6,433 nucleotides of DNA from Nitrosopumilaceae archaeon (GCA_021296165.1 JAGWAW010000091.1:1-6433); one strand, 5' to 3'. Shown: positions 1 to 6,317, counted from the stretch's first letter. Numbers and translations: made by a program. Notes: generated by a model from the letters alone, not told the origin.

Positions 1-949
1 TCAGCACACGCCACTGTATCTCGATGGGGTTCAGCTGTGGTGTGTGCGGCGGCAGGAATATCAATTTGATACGGCCGTGCGTGGACTCGATGAACTTTGA
101 CACCTTGTTGGACGTGTGGTATCCTGCGTTGTCCAGTATGAGGGCGGATTTTGGGATCGTCTCCAGCAGCCACTTCAGAAAGTCTATGAACGTGTCCGAG
201 TTCAGGGCGTCGGCCACCCGGATGCGGTAGCCGTCCTCGCCCAGGACGCCGAACATCTTGACGGACTTTTTGGAATGGCTGGACTGTATGGTGTCCTTGC
301 CCCCGGTGCGCCTCCAGCCGTACCGCCGCCTCGTCCTGGCACAGGATGGCGTACCCTTCCGCCTTCAGCCGCACCACCTCGGCGTTGGTGCTCGCCATGA
401 ACTCGTCCTGCTCCTCGGGGGATGCTGACTTTTCGGGGATGGGCCGGGCCTTGCAGTACGGGAATGTCATCCGCCTCAGTGTGCGCCTCAGTGTGCGCCT
501 CAGTGTGCGCGGTATTGCATTCGACGCCGATCTCCCTCCTGAGCATTTCCAGCACCATATCCAGCTGCCACGTCCCCGAGTTGAACCCACAGTCCAGCGG
601 GGATCCGTCCAGCCACCTGGCTATGGTCTTGCAGACGCTGCGGCTCAGCCTCCGTCTACTGCCTGGGGACTTTTTGTCTGCGCGCCTCTCCAGCCTGGAG
701 TCCTGCATGCGGAGCAGCCAGCCACGCACGGTGGAATATGGTACGGACATCTCCTCAGGACATGTGCCGTATCCCCTCGCCCTTCTTCCGCCGCATGCAT
801 GCCTCCAGGACGTATTTGTTCTTGCCGGCCTTCTCCCTCTTGTGGGCCGCGGCAAGCTGCTCAATGCCCGTCATACCCATGAACGCGGCATTCTTCCGCA
901 CGGCTTCCCGACCCTTCCAATTCCTTTTCTTGCCGGCGGCTGCTGCCAT
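1..949 (-). pseudogene. IS630-family transposase, frameshifted, C-terminus cut by window edge
   Basis: This is a DDE transposase of the IS630/Tc1-mariner type, which would cut and join its own element at TA targets. The N-terminal part (949 to about 766) reads from ATG and holds basic, helical sequence. A helix-turn-helix with VPYSTVRGWL follows in a second frame (about 775-510). A third frame (about 505-324) carries ARPIPEKSASPEEQDEF and then YAILCQDEA, which holds the first catalytic Asp (333-335). The first frame resumes at about 322 with YGWRRTGGKD, VKMFGVLGEDGYR, the second Asp in LDNAGYH (131-133), and LPPHTPQLNPIE with the acidic third residue at 20-22. Each of the three shifts equals one extra base (or two missing). 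About 316 codons lie in the window, close to full length, so only a short C-terminus is lost. Family identity is clear. It is probably dead, unless the shifts are sequencing errors. Confidence 0.85.
472..507. repeat. 12-bp tandem repeat, three copies, inside the transposase
   Basis: Three exact copies of CGCCTCAGTGTG stand head to tail, followed by a partial CGC. On the coding (minus) strand one frame reads TEAH repeats and another reads TLRR repeats. The second leads directly into LRRMTFPYCKARP, which is what an IS630 protein should have here, so one of the gene's frameshifts lies in or next to this array. The array probably arose by replication slippage. The unit is a multiple of three, so copy number itself keeps frame; the shift is a separate one-base event. 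Confidence 0.9.
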
Positions 950-951
950 AT

Positions 952-966
952 TGCGGCGTAGCCGCA
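952..966. repeat. Short perfect inverted repeat just before the transposase start
   Basis: TGCGGC and GCCGCA form a perfect 6-bp stem with a 3-base loop (GTA), two bases outside the transposase ATG. It could be part of the element's end, an operator, or chance in GC-rich DNA. The other end of the element is outside the window, so a terminal inverted repeat cannot be tested. Confidence 0.4.
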
Positions 967-1073
967 GTATGGGGGTATGGGGGATGAGGGAGGATCTAAA
1001 TCTTCCGATTCAGGCCCGCCTCAGGCGGCACCGCACCCCGGCTGGTGTGGGCCGGGTGATCGGATCGAATTAT

Positions 1074-1133
1074 CCGCACCTGCCCGCACCTGCCCGCACC
1101 TGCCCGCACCTGCCCGCACCTGCCCGCACCTGC
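1074..1133. repeat. 10-bp tandem repeat, six exact copies
   Basis: Six identical copies of CCGCACCTGC run without interruption and end in a partial CCGC. The period is close to one turn of B-DNA. Each copy junction gives CCC on the plus strand, so the minus strand has evenly spaced GGG runs separated by 7-base CAGGTGC loops, which fits the usual G-quadruplex pattern. The copies are exact, suggesting recent expansion or active maintenance. It is non-coding by position: it lies between a transposase remnant and the 3' end of cdvC. Confidence 0.95.
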
Positions 1134-1317
1134 CCGCGGTGCCGGTCTGTACGACACAAAATCTCATCATGTCCCGACGAACGGCCCCGTGAGGCTGTCC
1201 TGAGTGTACGATCTTAAAATTAGCTTGAAAACCTAGGTCGTGCCCGAGACGTTTGACCCTCCCTGGATCCAAGGGCGCAATCTCACATGGCCACTTTCTG
1301 CAAGGGAGTGATCATAT

Positions 1318-1336
1318 AAAAGCCGCCGTTCCCGGC
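1318..1336 (-). terminator. Hairpin plus T-run after cdvC
   Basis: On the minus strand, five bases after the cdvC stop, GCCG-GGAA-CGGC forms a short stem (1325-1336) with a GNRA-like tetraloop. It is followed by GGC and then TTTT (1318-1321) and ATAT. Archaeal termination depends mainly on the T-run; the hairpin may help. The same bases read on the plus strand look like a TATA box (CATATAAAAG), but they would drive transcription antisense into cdvC. Confidence 0.45.
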
Positions 1337-1341
1337 CACGC

Positions 1342-2532
1342 TTACAGCGCCCTGAACTCCTCGGTCCACCGGTGGTATGCCATGATCATCTCCTGGGATA
1401 CGCTGGGCTTCCGGCGGGACATTATCTGCTGAAAGTCGTCCAGGGTGAGGCTTCGGGGCTTCTGCAGGTCCTCCCCCTCAACGGGATCCTTGTAGTCGGG
1501 AGACTCGAACAACTCGTGCACCGTCTTGAGGTGCGCCCCCTGGCAGACGTCCCGAATGTCACTGGCGCTGTACCCGTCGAAGATGCGGGCCAGCTCCCGC
1601 GCACGCACCGAGGTGTCCGTGTGCAGGTCGCGGGTGTACTGCTGGAAGAGCAACTCGCGAGCGTCCAAGGTGGGCAGGGCGACGTATATCCTCTTCTGGA
1701 ACCGGCGCAGGAACGGCCAGTCCAACGTCCAAGGCTTGTTGGTGGCTCCTATCACGTACAGCATCAGGTTCTTGCCCTTGCTGTTCACCCCGTCCATCTC
1801 CGTAAGAAACTGGTTCTTGGTGCGCACCTCGCCGCCCACCTCACTGTTTCGCGCTCCCAGCAGGGAGTCGACCTCATCCACGAAGAGTATGACAGACTTG
1901 CCCTCCCGCTCGGCGTACTTGCGGGCTATCTTGAACACCTTGGAGACGTTCTTCTCGGCCTCGCCCAGCCACTTGCTCATCAGCGAGGAGGCGTCCACGT
2001 TGATAAAGTACCCGTCCATCTCGCTGGCGGTGGCGGCGGCCAGCATGGTCTTGCCGGTGCCCGGCGGCCCGTACAGCAGCATCCCCTTGGGCCAGCCCAG
2101 TGGGAAGAGGTCTGGCCTCTTGGTGGGGTATATGATGGACTCGCGCAGGGCGCTCTTGGCGTCCTCCAGGCCTATGACCTCACTCCAGCTGATGTCTGGC
2201 TTTTCGCGCATTACAAGATCTTCAAAGTCATTCTCGTCCTCCTGTCTCTGTATGGACTGCTGCTGCACGTCCTTGGAGGCTCCCGGATCCACAGCCGGCT
2301 CCAGTTTCTTGTCGTTGCGGAGCAGCTCTATCCTGTTGTGGTACGACTGGCAGCGGTCCCGGTATATGGGGTTGAGCTTGCTGTGCGGGTATAGTTCCAG
2401 CAGCTTCGCCAACGAGTCTATGGCCTTCTGATAGTGGGCGATGGCCATGCCCCGGGCCCCCTGCGAATCGAACCGTATGGCCTCGGAGGCGTACTTGCTG
2501 GCGTTGTTCTCCAGCTCCTGAGGAGCTATCAT
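1342..2532 (-). CDS. cdvC: CdvC, Vps4-like AAA+ ATPase of the archaeal ESCRT division system
   Basis: A 396-residue AAA+ ATPase that, by family, takes apart ESCRT-III (CdvB) filaments at the membrane during division. Residues 1-72 form an MIT domain (helical, binds CdvB tails), then a charged Gln-rich linker (about 75-105). The AAA+ core has Walker A GPPGTGKT (155-162), a pore loop with KWLGE (187-191), Walker B ILFVDE (215-220), sensor 1 IGATN (261-265) and the Arg fingers RR (276-277). A Vps4-like C-terminal helix ends in TEEFRAL. Order and length match the family. The start is the ATG at 2532, overlapping the previous gene's stop (TGATG). The frame is open for 56 more codons upstream, but those lie antisense-free inside the previous gene and precede the MIT domain, so I exclude them. 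It is the last gene of a three-gene operon and is probably translated by coupling. Naming is confident. Confidence 0.95.
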   Translation of the reverse strand: MIAPQELENNASKYASEAIRFDSQGARGMAIAHYQKAIDSLAKLLELYPHSKLNPIYRDRCQSYHNRIELLRNDKKLEPAVDPGASKDVQQQSIQRQEDENDFEDLVMREKPDISWSEVIGLEDAKSALRESIIYPTKRPDLFPLGWPKGMLLYGPPGTGKTMLAAATASEMDGYFINVDASSLMSKWLGEAEKNVSKVFKIARKYAEREGKSVILFVDEVDSLLGARNSEVGGEVRTKNQFLTEMDGVNSKGKNLMLYVIGATNKPWTLDWPFLRRFQKRIYVALPTLDARELLFQQYTRDLHTDTSVRARELARIFDGYSASDIRDVCQGAHLKTVHELFESPDYKDPVEGEDLQKPRSLTLDDFQQIMSRRKPSVSQEMIMAYHRWTEEFRAL

Positions 2533-3005
2533 CACTCGGAGGTTGCTCCCGATTGCTTGTAAACCACATTGTGAGTTTTGTTTGTGGGCGGAGTGAATTT
2601 TTCCTGACTTGTCTCGGCCAGAATGCGCCTCACCGAGTCCCGGTCGGCCGGATTGGGGGCCGAGTGCATACTGAGCCGCGTCTCTTGGATGCGGCGGCAC
2701 GACTCCTCGGAGCTGGCCGCCATTTCGGATATGTCCTCGTCTATGTCGATGATGCCGTCTGCAGCTTGCCGTATCGAGTCGCGAATGCCCTCCAGCATGC
2801 GGCGTAGATCCCTCCTCTCTTGGTATTTGGAGATGAGATACTCCAGCAGTGTGAGCGCCCCCGCTATGTCCCTTAGGTCCCGCTCGTCCACACTCTTCAT
2901 GTCTGAGGATACCTTGAGCCGCTTCACCGCGTCACGGATTGTCTTGACGCGCTCTATCTCTGGCCGTAGATCGGAATCAAACCGTGTCAACGCCGTTGGG
3001 TACAT
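2532..3005 (-). CDS. Unrecognised 157-residue helical protein in the cdvC operon
   Basis: I do not recognise the family. The protein is almost wholly helical and highly charged, with likely coiled-coil stretches at about 13-35 and 42-112 (for example RDLRRMLEGIRDSIRQAADG at 65-84) and a polar, probably disordered tail (115-157) containing FTPPTNK. There is no signal peptide, membrane segment or cysteine motif. Its ATG at 3005 lies 19 bases inside the end of the upstream gene, and its TGA shares one base with the cdvC ATG, so all three are likely made together. The context suggests a partner or adaptor of the CdvC/ESCRT machinery: a helical core with a flexible tail is how ESCRT-III proteins present MIT-binding motifs, but I see no clear MIM sequence. 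The reading frame is well supported by length, position and codon use; its function is unknown. Confidence 0.75.
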   Translation of the reverse strand: MYPTALTRFDSDLRPEIERVKTIRDAVKRLKVSSDMKSVDERDLRDIAGALTLLEYLISKYQERRDLRRMLEGIRDSIRQAADGIIDIDEDISEMAASSEESCRRIQETRLSMHSAPNPADRDSVRRILAETSQEKFTPPTNKTHNVVYKQSGATSE

Positions 3006-3451
3006 GCCCGTTCCATATCAGGATATACCTTCCGAAGATCGGCCTCGGCCGCCGAATGGGCCAAGTCCAGCATGCGCCCGGACTCTGAGCCGCGATACCT
3101 GACATCCACCCCCGCCAGCAGGGAGGCGTCCATTACGATGCTGCCCAGGTGTATGGCCAGTTCGCACAGCCGGGCGCTGCACCCGGGCAGGTGTGCGGCC
3201 AGTTGGGCGCTGGCGGCGCGCAGAACCCATATGGCAGGCGGCACAGCGCCGGGGATCTCCACCATGCTGTGTATGCGGAGCCGGACATCGGCGCGCCGGA
3301 CAGCCTCCAGACAGAAGAGCAGCGTGCGCTCTGACTCCTGGCACGGGTGCCGGTCCCTTGACTCTTGTATGTAGCGCTCCATCTCTGCAGCCGTCTCTTC
3401 CAGCAGACGGCGCGAGTACGCCAACCGTGGGGCCAGGGCCACCTGGTGCAT
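2987..3451 (-). CDS. Small helical protein, possibly a divergent ESCRT-III/CdvB-like protein
   Basis: A 154-residue, mainly helical protein from the ATG at 3451. The layout recalls ESCRT-III: a basic amphipathic first helix (LAPRLAYSRRLLEE, 6-19), a second helix up to TLLFCLEAVRRADVRLR (43-59), a third (64-88) with VEIPGAV, then shorter helices (92-116 and 124-143). Position for position this resembles the CdvB pattern, with LF-xx-V-A and an EI in helix 3, but it rests on eye comparison only and the Pro and Cys content is odd. No MIM tail is visible. The frame is open up to an ATG at 3583, but codons before about 3495 (CTT, TGT, CAA, CAT, CGT) are unlike the rest. GTG codons at 3472 and 3466 are alternative starts; 3466 would suit a leaderless transcript from the TATA-like box at 3485-3494. 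First gene of the cdvC operon. Confidence 0.65.
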   Translation of the reverse strand: MHQVALAPRLAYSRRLLEETAAEMERYIQESRDRHPCQESERTLLFCLEAVRRADVRLRIHSMVEIPGAVPPAIWVLRAASAQLAAHLPGCSARLCELAIHLGSIVMDASLLAGVDVRYRGSESGRMLDLAHSAAEADLRKVYPDMERACTQRR

Positions 3452-3484
3452 CACCTCAACATTCACGCGCACGGCTCCCGGGAG

Positions 3485-3494
3485 TCGTATATCA
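3485..3494 (-). promoter_or_regulatory. TATA-like box for the cdvC operon
   Basis: TGATATACGA on the minus strand has its centre about 25 bases before the GTG at 3466 and about 39 before the ATG at 3451. Archaeal transcription usually starts 25-27 bases after the box centre, so this would give a leaderless or very short-leader message. No better box is seen upstream in the divergent region. Confidence 0.35.
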
Positions 3495-3587
3495 GGTTCG
3501 GTGTAACGCCGGGACCGTTTACTGCGGTTACGCCCATGTTGGGTACATGCGATTTGAGCGGACGCACAAAGGATTTTCACCATCGGC

Positions 3588-3593
3588 TTTTAG
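3588..3593 (+). promoter_or_regulatory. TATA-like box for the TrmB-like gene
   Basis: TTTTAG is centred about 27 bases before the ATG at 3617, the spacing expected for a leaderless transcript. It is a weak box, but it is the only AT-rich hexamer in this GC-rich stretch. The spacing is the reason I prefer 3617 over the in-frame ATG at 3602. Confidence 0.4.
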
Positions 3594-3616
3594 TGGCACG
3601 TATGGTATGGATCTCC

Positions 3617-4780
3617 ATGAATGTCGACAACTCGTTGACCGTGAGCCTAGAGGAGTTCGGGCTGAGCCGGTACGAGGCCCGGGCCTACTTCGCCATGATA
3701 TCGCGCGGCCCCGTCTCGGCCGGGGAGCTGGCATACTACTCGGATCTTCCCCGCACCAAGGTCTATCCAACGCTGCAGAAGCTTCAAAAGAAGAAGCTGG
3801 CCACCGTCTCTGGCACAAAGCCCATAACCTGCACGGCCATAGCGCCCGAGGAAGCCTTCGACTCCGTAATACAGGAGCAGATAAACAAGGTCAACGCCAT
3901 GAACTCGCTCATATCCAGCCTCAAGAAGGTAAACGACGAGAGCCGCAGGAGTCGGGGTATCAAGGAGGGGAGGTACCGACATTTGGCCCCGGGCAACGTC
4001 CCCTCCGAGATGGCCACCATGATCGAGGGAAGTCACGCGTCGGTTGATGTTATGGCCGGTGGCGCCGACACCATATCATGCTGTAGAAAGCAGCTCGTGT
4101 CTGCGGTACGCCGTGGCGTTACGGTCAGGATCATCGCGTCGGTGGCCAGTGTCGGATCCGACCGTGGGGATGTGGTGCCCGGAGGCGCCCAGGTGCGCAT
4201 GCTGGACCACGACCAGAACTATATGGTGGTGGACGGCACCGGCATACTGGTCATGGACAGCTCCGGAGGCGGGGACGTGGTACCTGCCTCCGAGGGACTC
4301 AGGTACGGTTTGACGGGGTCCTTCCGATCCGAGTGGGGGAGGGCACTGCCAGCCGAGCCGCTGCTGGACCTGACCGGCCGGGAGGCCACCGAGATATACC
4401 GGGCCGTCCGCATACTGGAGTCTGACGGGATGGCCGCCGCCCTGGAGGCGTCGGTGGATCCGCAGGGGGCTCCGGACCTGGCCGCCCTGCTGGAGGGGAG
4501 GGGCGTGGAGGTGCACTCCAAGACTATAAGCGACCTGGTAGAGATGGCCGGATATGCCCTCAAGGCATCCTGCGGGGGGGACGGCCGGCTGGATACGGCA
4601 GGCGGAGTAATATCGCTGGAGTCCGGCGGCAGGCCAAGCATGGCTCTGGCCTGGGCCTCTGTGCTGGACTCGTACCTGCGGCAGCGCGGGTACAGCACGC
4701 GGCAGGGCATGCGGGACGGCCGGGTGCACATCCGCCTAGAAAACGATAATAGCCCGGGAGCCCGACCACCCACGCCGTGA
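3617..4780 (+). CDS. TrmB-like transcription regulator
   Basis: A 387-residue protein of the TrmB family: archaeal regulators with an N-terminal winged helix-turn-helix and a C-terminal domain that often binds a small molecule. Residues 10-75 are the DNA-binding part: LEEFGLSRYEARAYFAMIS, then VSAGELAYYSDLPRTKVYPTLQKL as the recognition region, and a basic wing with KKK. A helix at about 78-108 is likely the dimer coiled coil. Residues 138-240 look like the degenerate phospholipase-D-like TrmB domain (SVDVMAGG, RRGVTVRIIASV, NYMVVDGTGILVMD). The remaining about 140 residues are an extra C-terminal region I cannot assign. No sugar-binding motif is obvious, so the ligand is unknown. The frame is open back to 3365 but that part is antisense to the divergent gene. 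The stop overlaps the next gene's GTG. Family assignment is firm; the target is not known. Confidence 0.85.
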   Translation: MNVDNSLTVSLEEFGLSRYEARAYFAMISRGPVSAGELAYYSDLPRTKVYPTLQKLQKKKLATVSGTKPITCTAIAPEEAFDSVIQEQINKVNAMNSLISSLKKVNDESRRSRGIKEGRYRHLAPGNVPSEMATMIEGSHASVDVMAGGADTISCCRKQLVSAVRRGVTVRIIASVASVGSDRGDVVPGGAQVRMLDHDQNYMVVDGTGILVMDSSGGGDVVPASEGLRYGLTGSFRSEWGRALPAEPLLDLTGREATEIYRAVRILESDGMAAALEASVDPQGAPDLAALLEGRGVEVHSKTISDLVEMAGYALKASCGGDGRLDTAGGVISLESGGRPSMALAWASVLDSYLRQRGYSTRQGMRDGRVHIRLENDNSPGARPPTP

Positions 4781-5223
4781 TACTGGAGAGGCTGGCCGAT
4801 AAGGGGATAACCCTGCCGGATCCCCCAAAGCCGGCCGGCTCGTATGCCCCGGTGGTACTGGCCGGGAACCTGGCATTTGTCTCCGGCCAGATACCCCTGC
4901 GGGACGGCCGGGTGGCATATACGGGAACGGTGGACGACTCCAACCTGGAGGCGGCGCGCGACTCCGCCCGGCTGTGCGCCGTAAACGTGCTGGCCCAGCT
5001 TCAAAAGAAGATCGGCTTGGAGAGGGTGCAGAGGTTCGTGCGGATAAACGGCTTTGTGAGGAGCGGGCCGGAGTTCACGTCCCACCCCGCGGTCATAGAT
5101 GCGGCCTCGGACCTGCTGTATGAGATATTCGGGGATCGGGGAAGGCACACCCGCACGGCCGTGGGGGTGCCCAGCCTGCCGCTGGACTCGATGACCGAGA
5201 TAGACGCCACGGTGCAGATTTAG
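4777..5223 (+). CDS. RidA/YjgF/YER057c/UK114-family protein
   Basis: A 148-residue member of the RidA superfamily, of the longer variant with an N-terminal PPKPAGSYAPVVLAGNLAFVSGQIPL segment (16-41). The best-known members are trimers that hydrolyse reactive enamine/imine intermediates from amino-acid metabolism; this subgroup is little characterised. Family marks visible: VSGQIPLRDG (35-44), RLCAVNVLAQL (65-75), VRINGFVRSGPEF (88-100), and TRTAVGVPSLPLDSMTEIDA (125-144), where R126 sits at the position of the substrate-carboxylate Arg of active RidA and E141 at the conserved acidic position. It starts at GTG 4777, inside the stop of the TrmB-like gene (GTGA), so the two are co-transcribed and probably translationally coupled; the regulator may sense a metabolite related to this enzyme. 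Its stop overlaps the convergent DHH gene's stop. The family is clear; active deaminase function is inferred. Confidence 0.9.
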   Translation: MILERLADKGITLPDPPKPAGSYAPVVLAGNLAFVSGQIPLRDGRVAYTGTVDDSNLEAARDSARLCAVNVLAQLQKKIGLERVQRFVRINGFVRSGPEFTSHPAVIDAASDLLYEIFGDRGRHTRTAVGVPSLPLDSMTEIDATVQI

Positions 5224-6224
5224 AGCCGCCCGTCCAGCTGCTGGTTCATCTCGCGCAGGAACGTCTTGATCTTAGACTTGGGTATCAGGGCGCCGCAGGC
5301 CCGGCTGTGGCCTCCGCCGGATCCGCCCAGGGACGCGGCCAGCGGATTTACGATGCGCCCCAGATGCACCTTGCAGCTGCGGCTCCCGCGTACGGACACC
5401 GCGTAGTTGCCATAGTCGGCGCGCTCCTTGTACGCCACGCCCACGTCTTTTCCGGAGAGGCCCAGCACAAAGTTCACCGCCCCGCTGGCCCCCGCGTCGG
5501 TTATCTCCATGTGGGCCAGGTTCCGCATCTTCTTGTAGCCGTCCTTCACCTTCTCCATTATGCCGGCCAGCCTCTCCACTTGGAGCCTGGCCGTCTCGAA
5601 CGAGTCCGGTATCTGGTGGGGGAACTTGAGCGCCGTCAGGCTGTCCACCAGGGAGAGCAGGTAGTCGAGATCCTTCTGGTGGCCCACTACGTTGTATGTC
5701 ATTACGGTGGCGCTTATCATGGCAAACTGCCGGTCGTACATCTGGAGAAGTTTGGAGGCCTTGGGCCGGTCCTCCATGTAGTCGGTGATGGCCGAGCATA
5801 CGGCTATGAACGAGGAGTCCGCGGGCAGCTTCTTTTTGTAGGTCTCAAACACCTGGACTGCAGTGCACTCACCCACGTTGTGCACTACCCGCACCTTCAC
5901 AGACTCCAGCGCCTTGATTATGCGCCTGGAGAGGTCGTGGTGGTCTATGTACACCACTCTCACGTGGCGCTTCCGAAGAGCGGTCAGTATCTGGACGAAC
6001 TCGTCCTCATTCTTCTTGCTGGTGCCAAGGTCGCAGATGTGCAGCGACTTTAGGGTCGGGTCGGCGGCCACCTCCCGGATCTTGTCCATCTGCCCTACAT
6101 AGTCCACCAGCATCACCTCGGCGCCGGTGGCCTGCCTCACCAAGGCTGCCGAACCCAGGCCGTCCATGTCCTCCTTGTGGGAGATGCAGACCACTCTGCT
6201 CTTTTTAGTCGACCGGCCCGACAT
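5220..6224 (-). CDS. DHH/DHHA1-family phosphoesterase
   Basis: A 334-residue protein of the DHH superfamily, Mn/Mg-dependent hydrolases of short oligonucleotides, cyclic dinucleotides or single-stranded DNA (RecJ, NrnA, archaeal relatives). Motif I is HKEDMDG (H16, D19, D21), motif II is HICDLG with D65, motif III is the DHH triad at 94-96, motif IV is AITDYMED with D148. The C-terminal DHHA1 domain ends in the Gly-rich GGSGGGHSRACG (300-311) that contacts substrate. All expected metal ligands are present, so it should be active. It is soluble, with no membrane or extra nuclease domain; the size fits the stand-alone archaeal group, and which substrate it uses cannot be told. The start at ATG 6224 lies about 27 bases after a TTTAAA box, which fits a leaderless message. 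It is convergent with the RidA gene, the stop codons overlapping. Confidence 0.9.
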   Translation of the reverse strand: MSGRSTKKSRVVCISHKEDMDGLGSAALVRQATGAEVMLVDYVGQMDKIREVAADPTLKSLHICDLGTSKKNEDEFVQILTALRKRHVRVVYIDHHDLSRRIIKALESVKVRVVHNVGECTAVQVFETYKKKLPADSSFIAVCSAITDYMEDRPKASKLLQMYDRQFAMISATVMTYNVVGHQKDLDYLLSLVDSLTALKFPHQIPDSFETARLQVERLAGIMEKVKDGYKKMRNLAHMEITDAGASGAVNFVLGLSGKDVGVAYKERADYGNYAVSVRGSRSCKVHLGRIVNPLAASLGGSGGGHSRACGALIPKSKIKTFLREMNQQLDGRL

Positions 6225-6248
6225 GTGGACGTGCCCCCGGCCCTCACA

Positions 6249-6254
6249 TTTAAA
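6249..6254 (-). promoter_or_regulatory. TATA box of the DHH gene
   Basis: TTTAAA in a GC-rich surround, centred about 27 bases before the DHH ATG at 6224, the spacing for an archaeal leaderless transcript. The hexamer is its own reverse complement, so it could also serve a plus-strand transcript starting near 6278. Confidence 0.6.
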
Positions 6255-6317
6255 CGGGTATGTCTCGTTAGCGTATGCGTTTAGGCTCAGCGTGATGCCA
6301 GAAAATGCACAAAAAGC

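Larger units (their letters stand above)
950..1341. other. Gene-free stretch between transposase remnant and cdvC operon
   Basis: I see no convincing protein or RNA gene here. Open frames crossing it are antisense extensions of the transposase or read through the 10-bp repeat as low-complexity peptides. It holds the hairpin at 952-966, the 10-bp repeat array at 1074-1133, an AT-rich patch (CTTAAAATTAG near 1213-1223) that resembles a TATA box but has no gene suitably placed after it, and the terminator-like structure at 1318-1336. The unseen outer end of the IS630 element should lie somewhere between about 950 and 1070. Confidence 0.6.

Noticed and set aside
1163..1170. ATGATGAG on the minus strand as a C/D-box RNA
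   Set aside because: No matching D box (CTGA) follows within the normal distance, and the sequence runs straight into the 10-bp repeat.
1021..1272. Minus-strand frame of 83 codons reading through the 10-bp repeat
   Set aside because: Its peptide is mostly repeat-derived Gly-Arg-Ala sequence with no start signal or recognisable domain.
1313..1321. Strong-looking plus-strand TATA box (CATATAAAAG)
   Set aside because: A transcript from it would start near 1341 and run antisense through cdvC with no plausible plus-strand gene. The same bases make the T-run after a hairpin at the cdvC end, which explains them better.
1526..2431. Long plus-strand open frames opposite cdvC (including 1372-2394)
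   Set aside because: They mirror a strongly conserved AAA+ gene; their peptides show no domain and have the skew expected of antisense frames in GC-rich DNA.
3193..4047. Plus-strand open frame of 284 codons
   Set aside because: It crosses two better genes on opposite strands, is rich in Arg, Pro and Gly from GC skew, and shows no family motif.
3780..5011. Identical 15-base stretch AGCTTCAAAAGAAGA in the TrmB-like gene (3780-3794) and the RidA gene (4997-5011)
   Set aside because: Both encode a Leu-Gln-Lys-Lys helix in the same frame with the locally preferred codons; too short and too easily explained to call a repeat.
4219..5148. Minus-strand open frame of 309 codons
   Set aside because: It is antisense to the TrmB-like and RidA genes, both of which carry clear family motifs.
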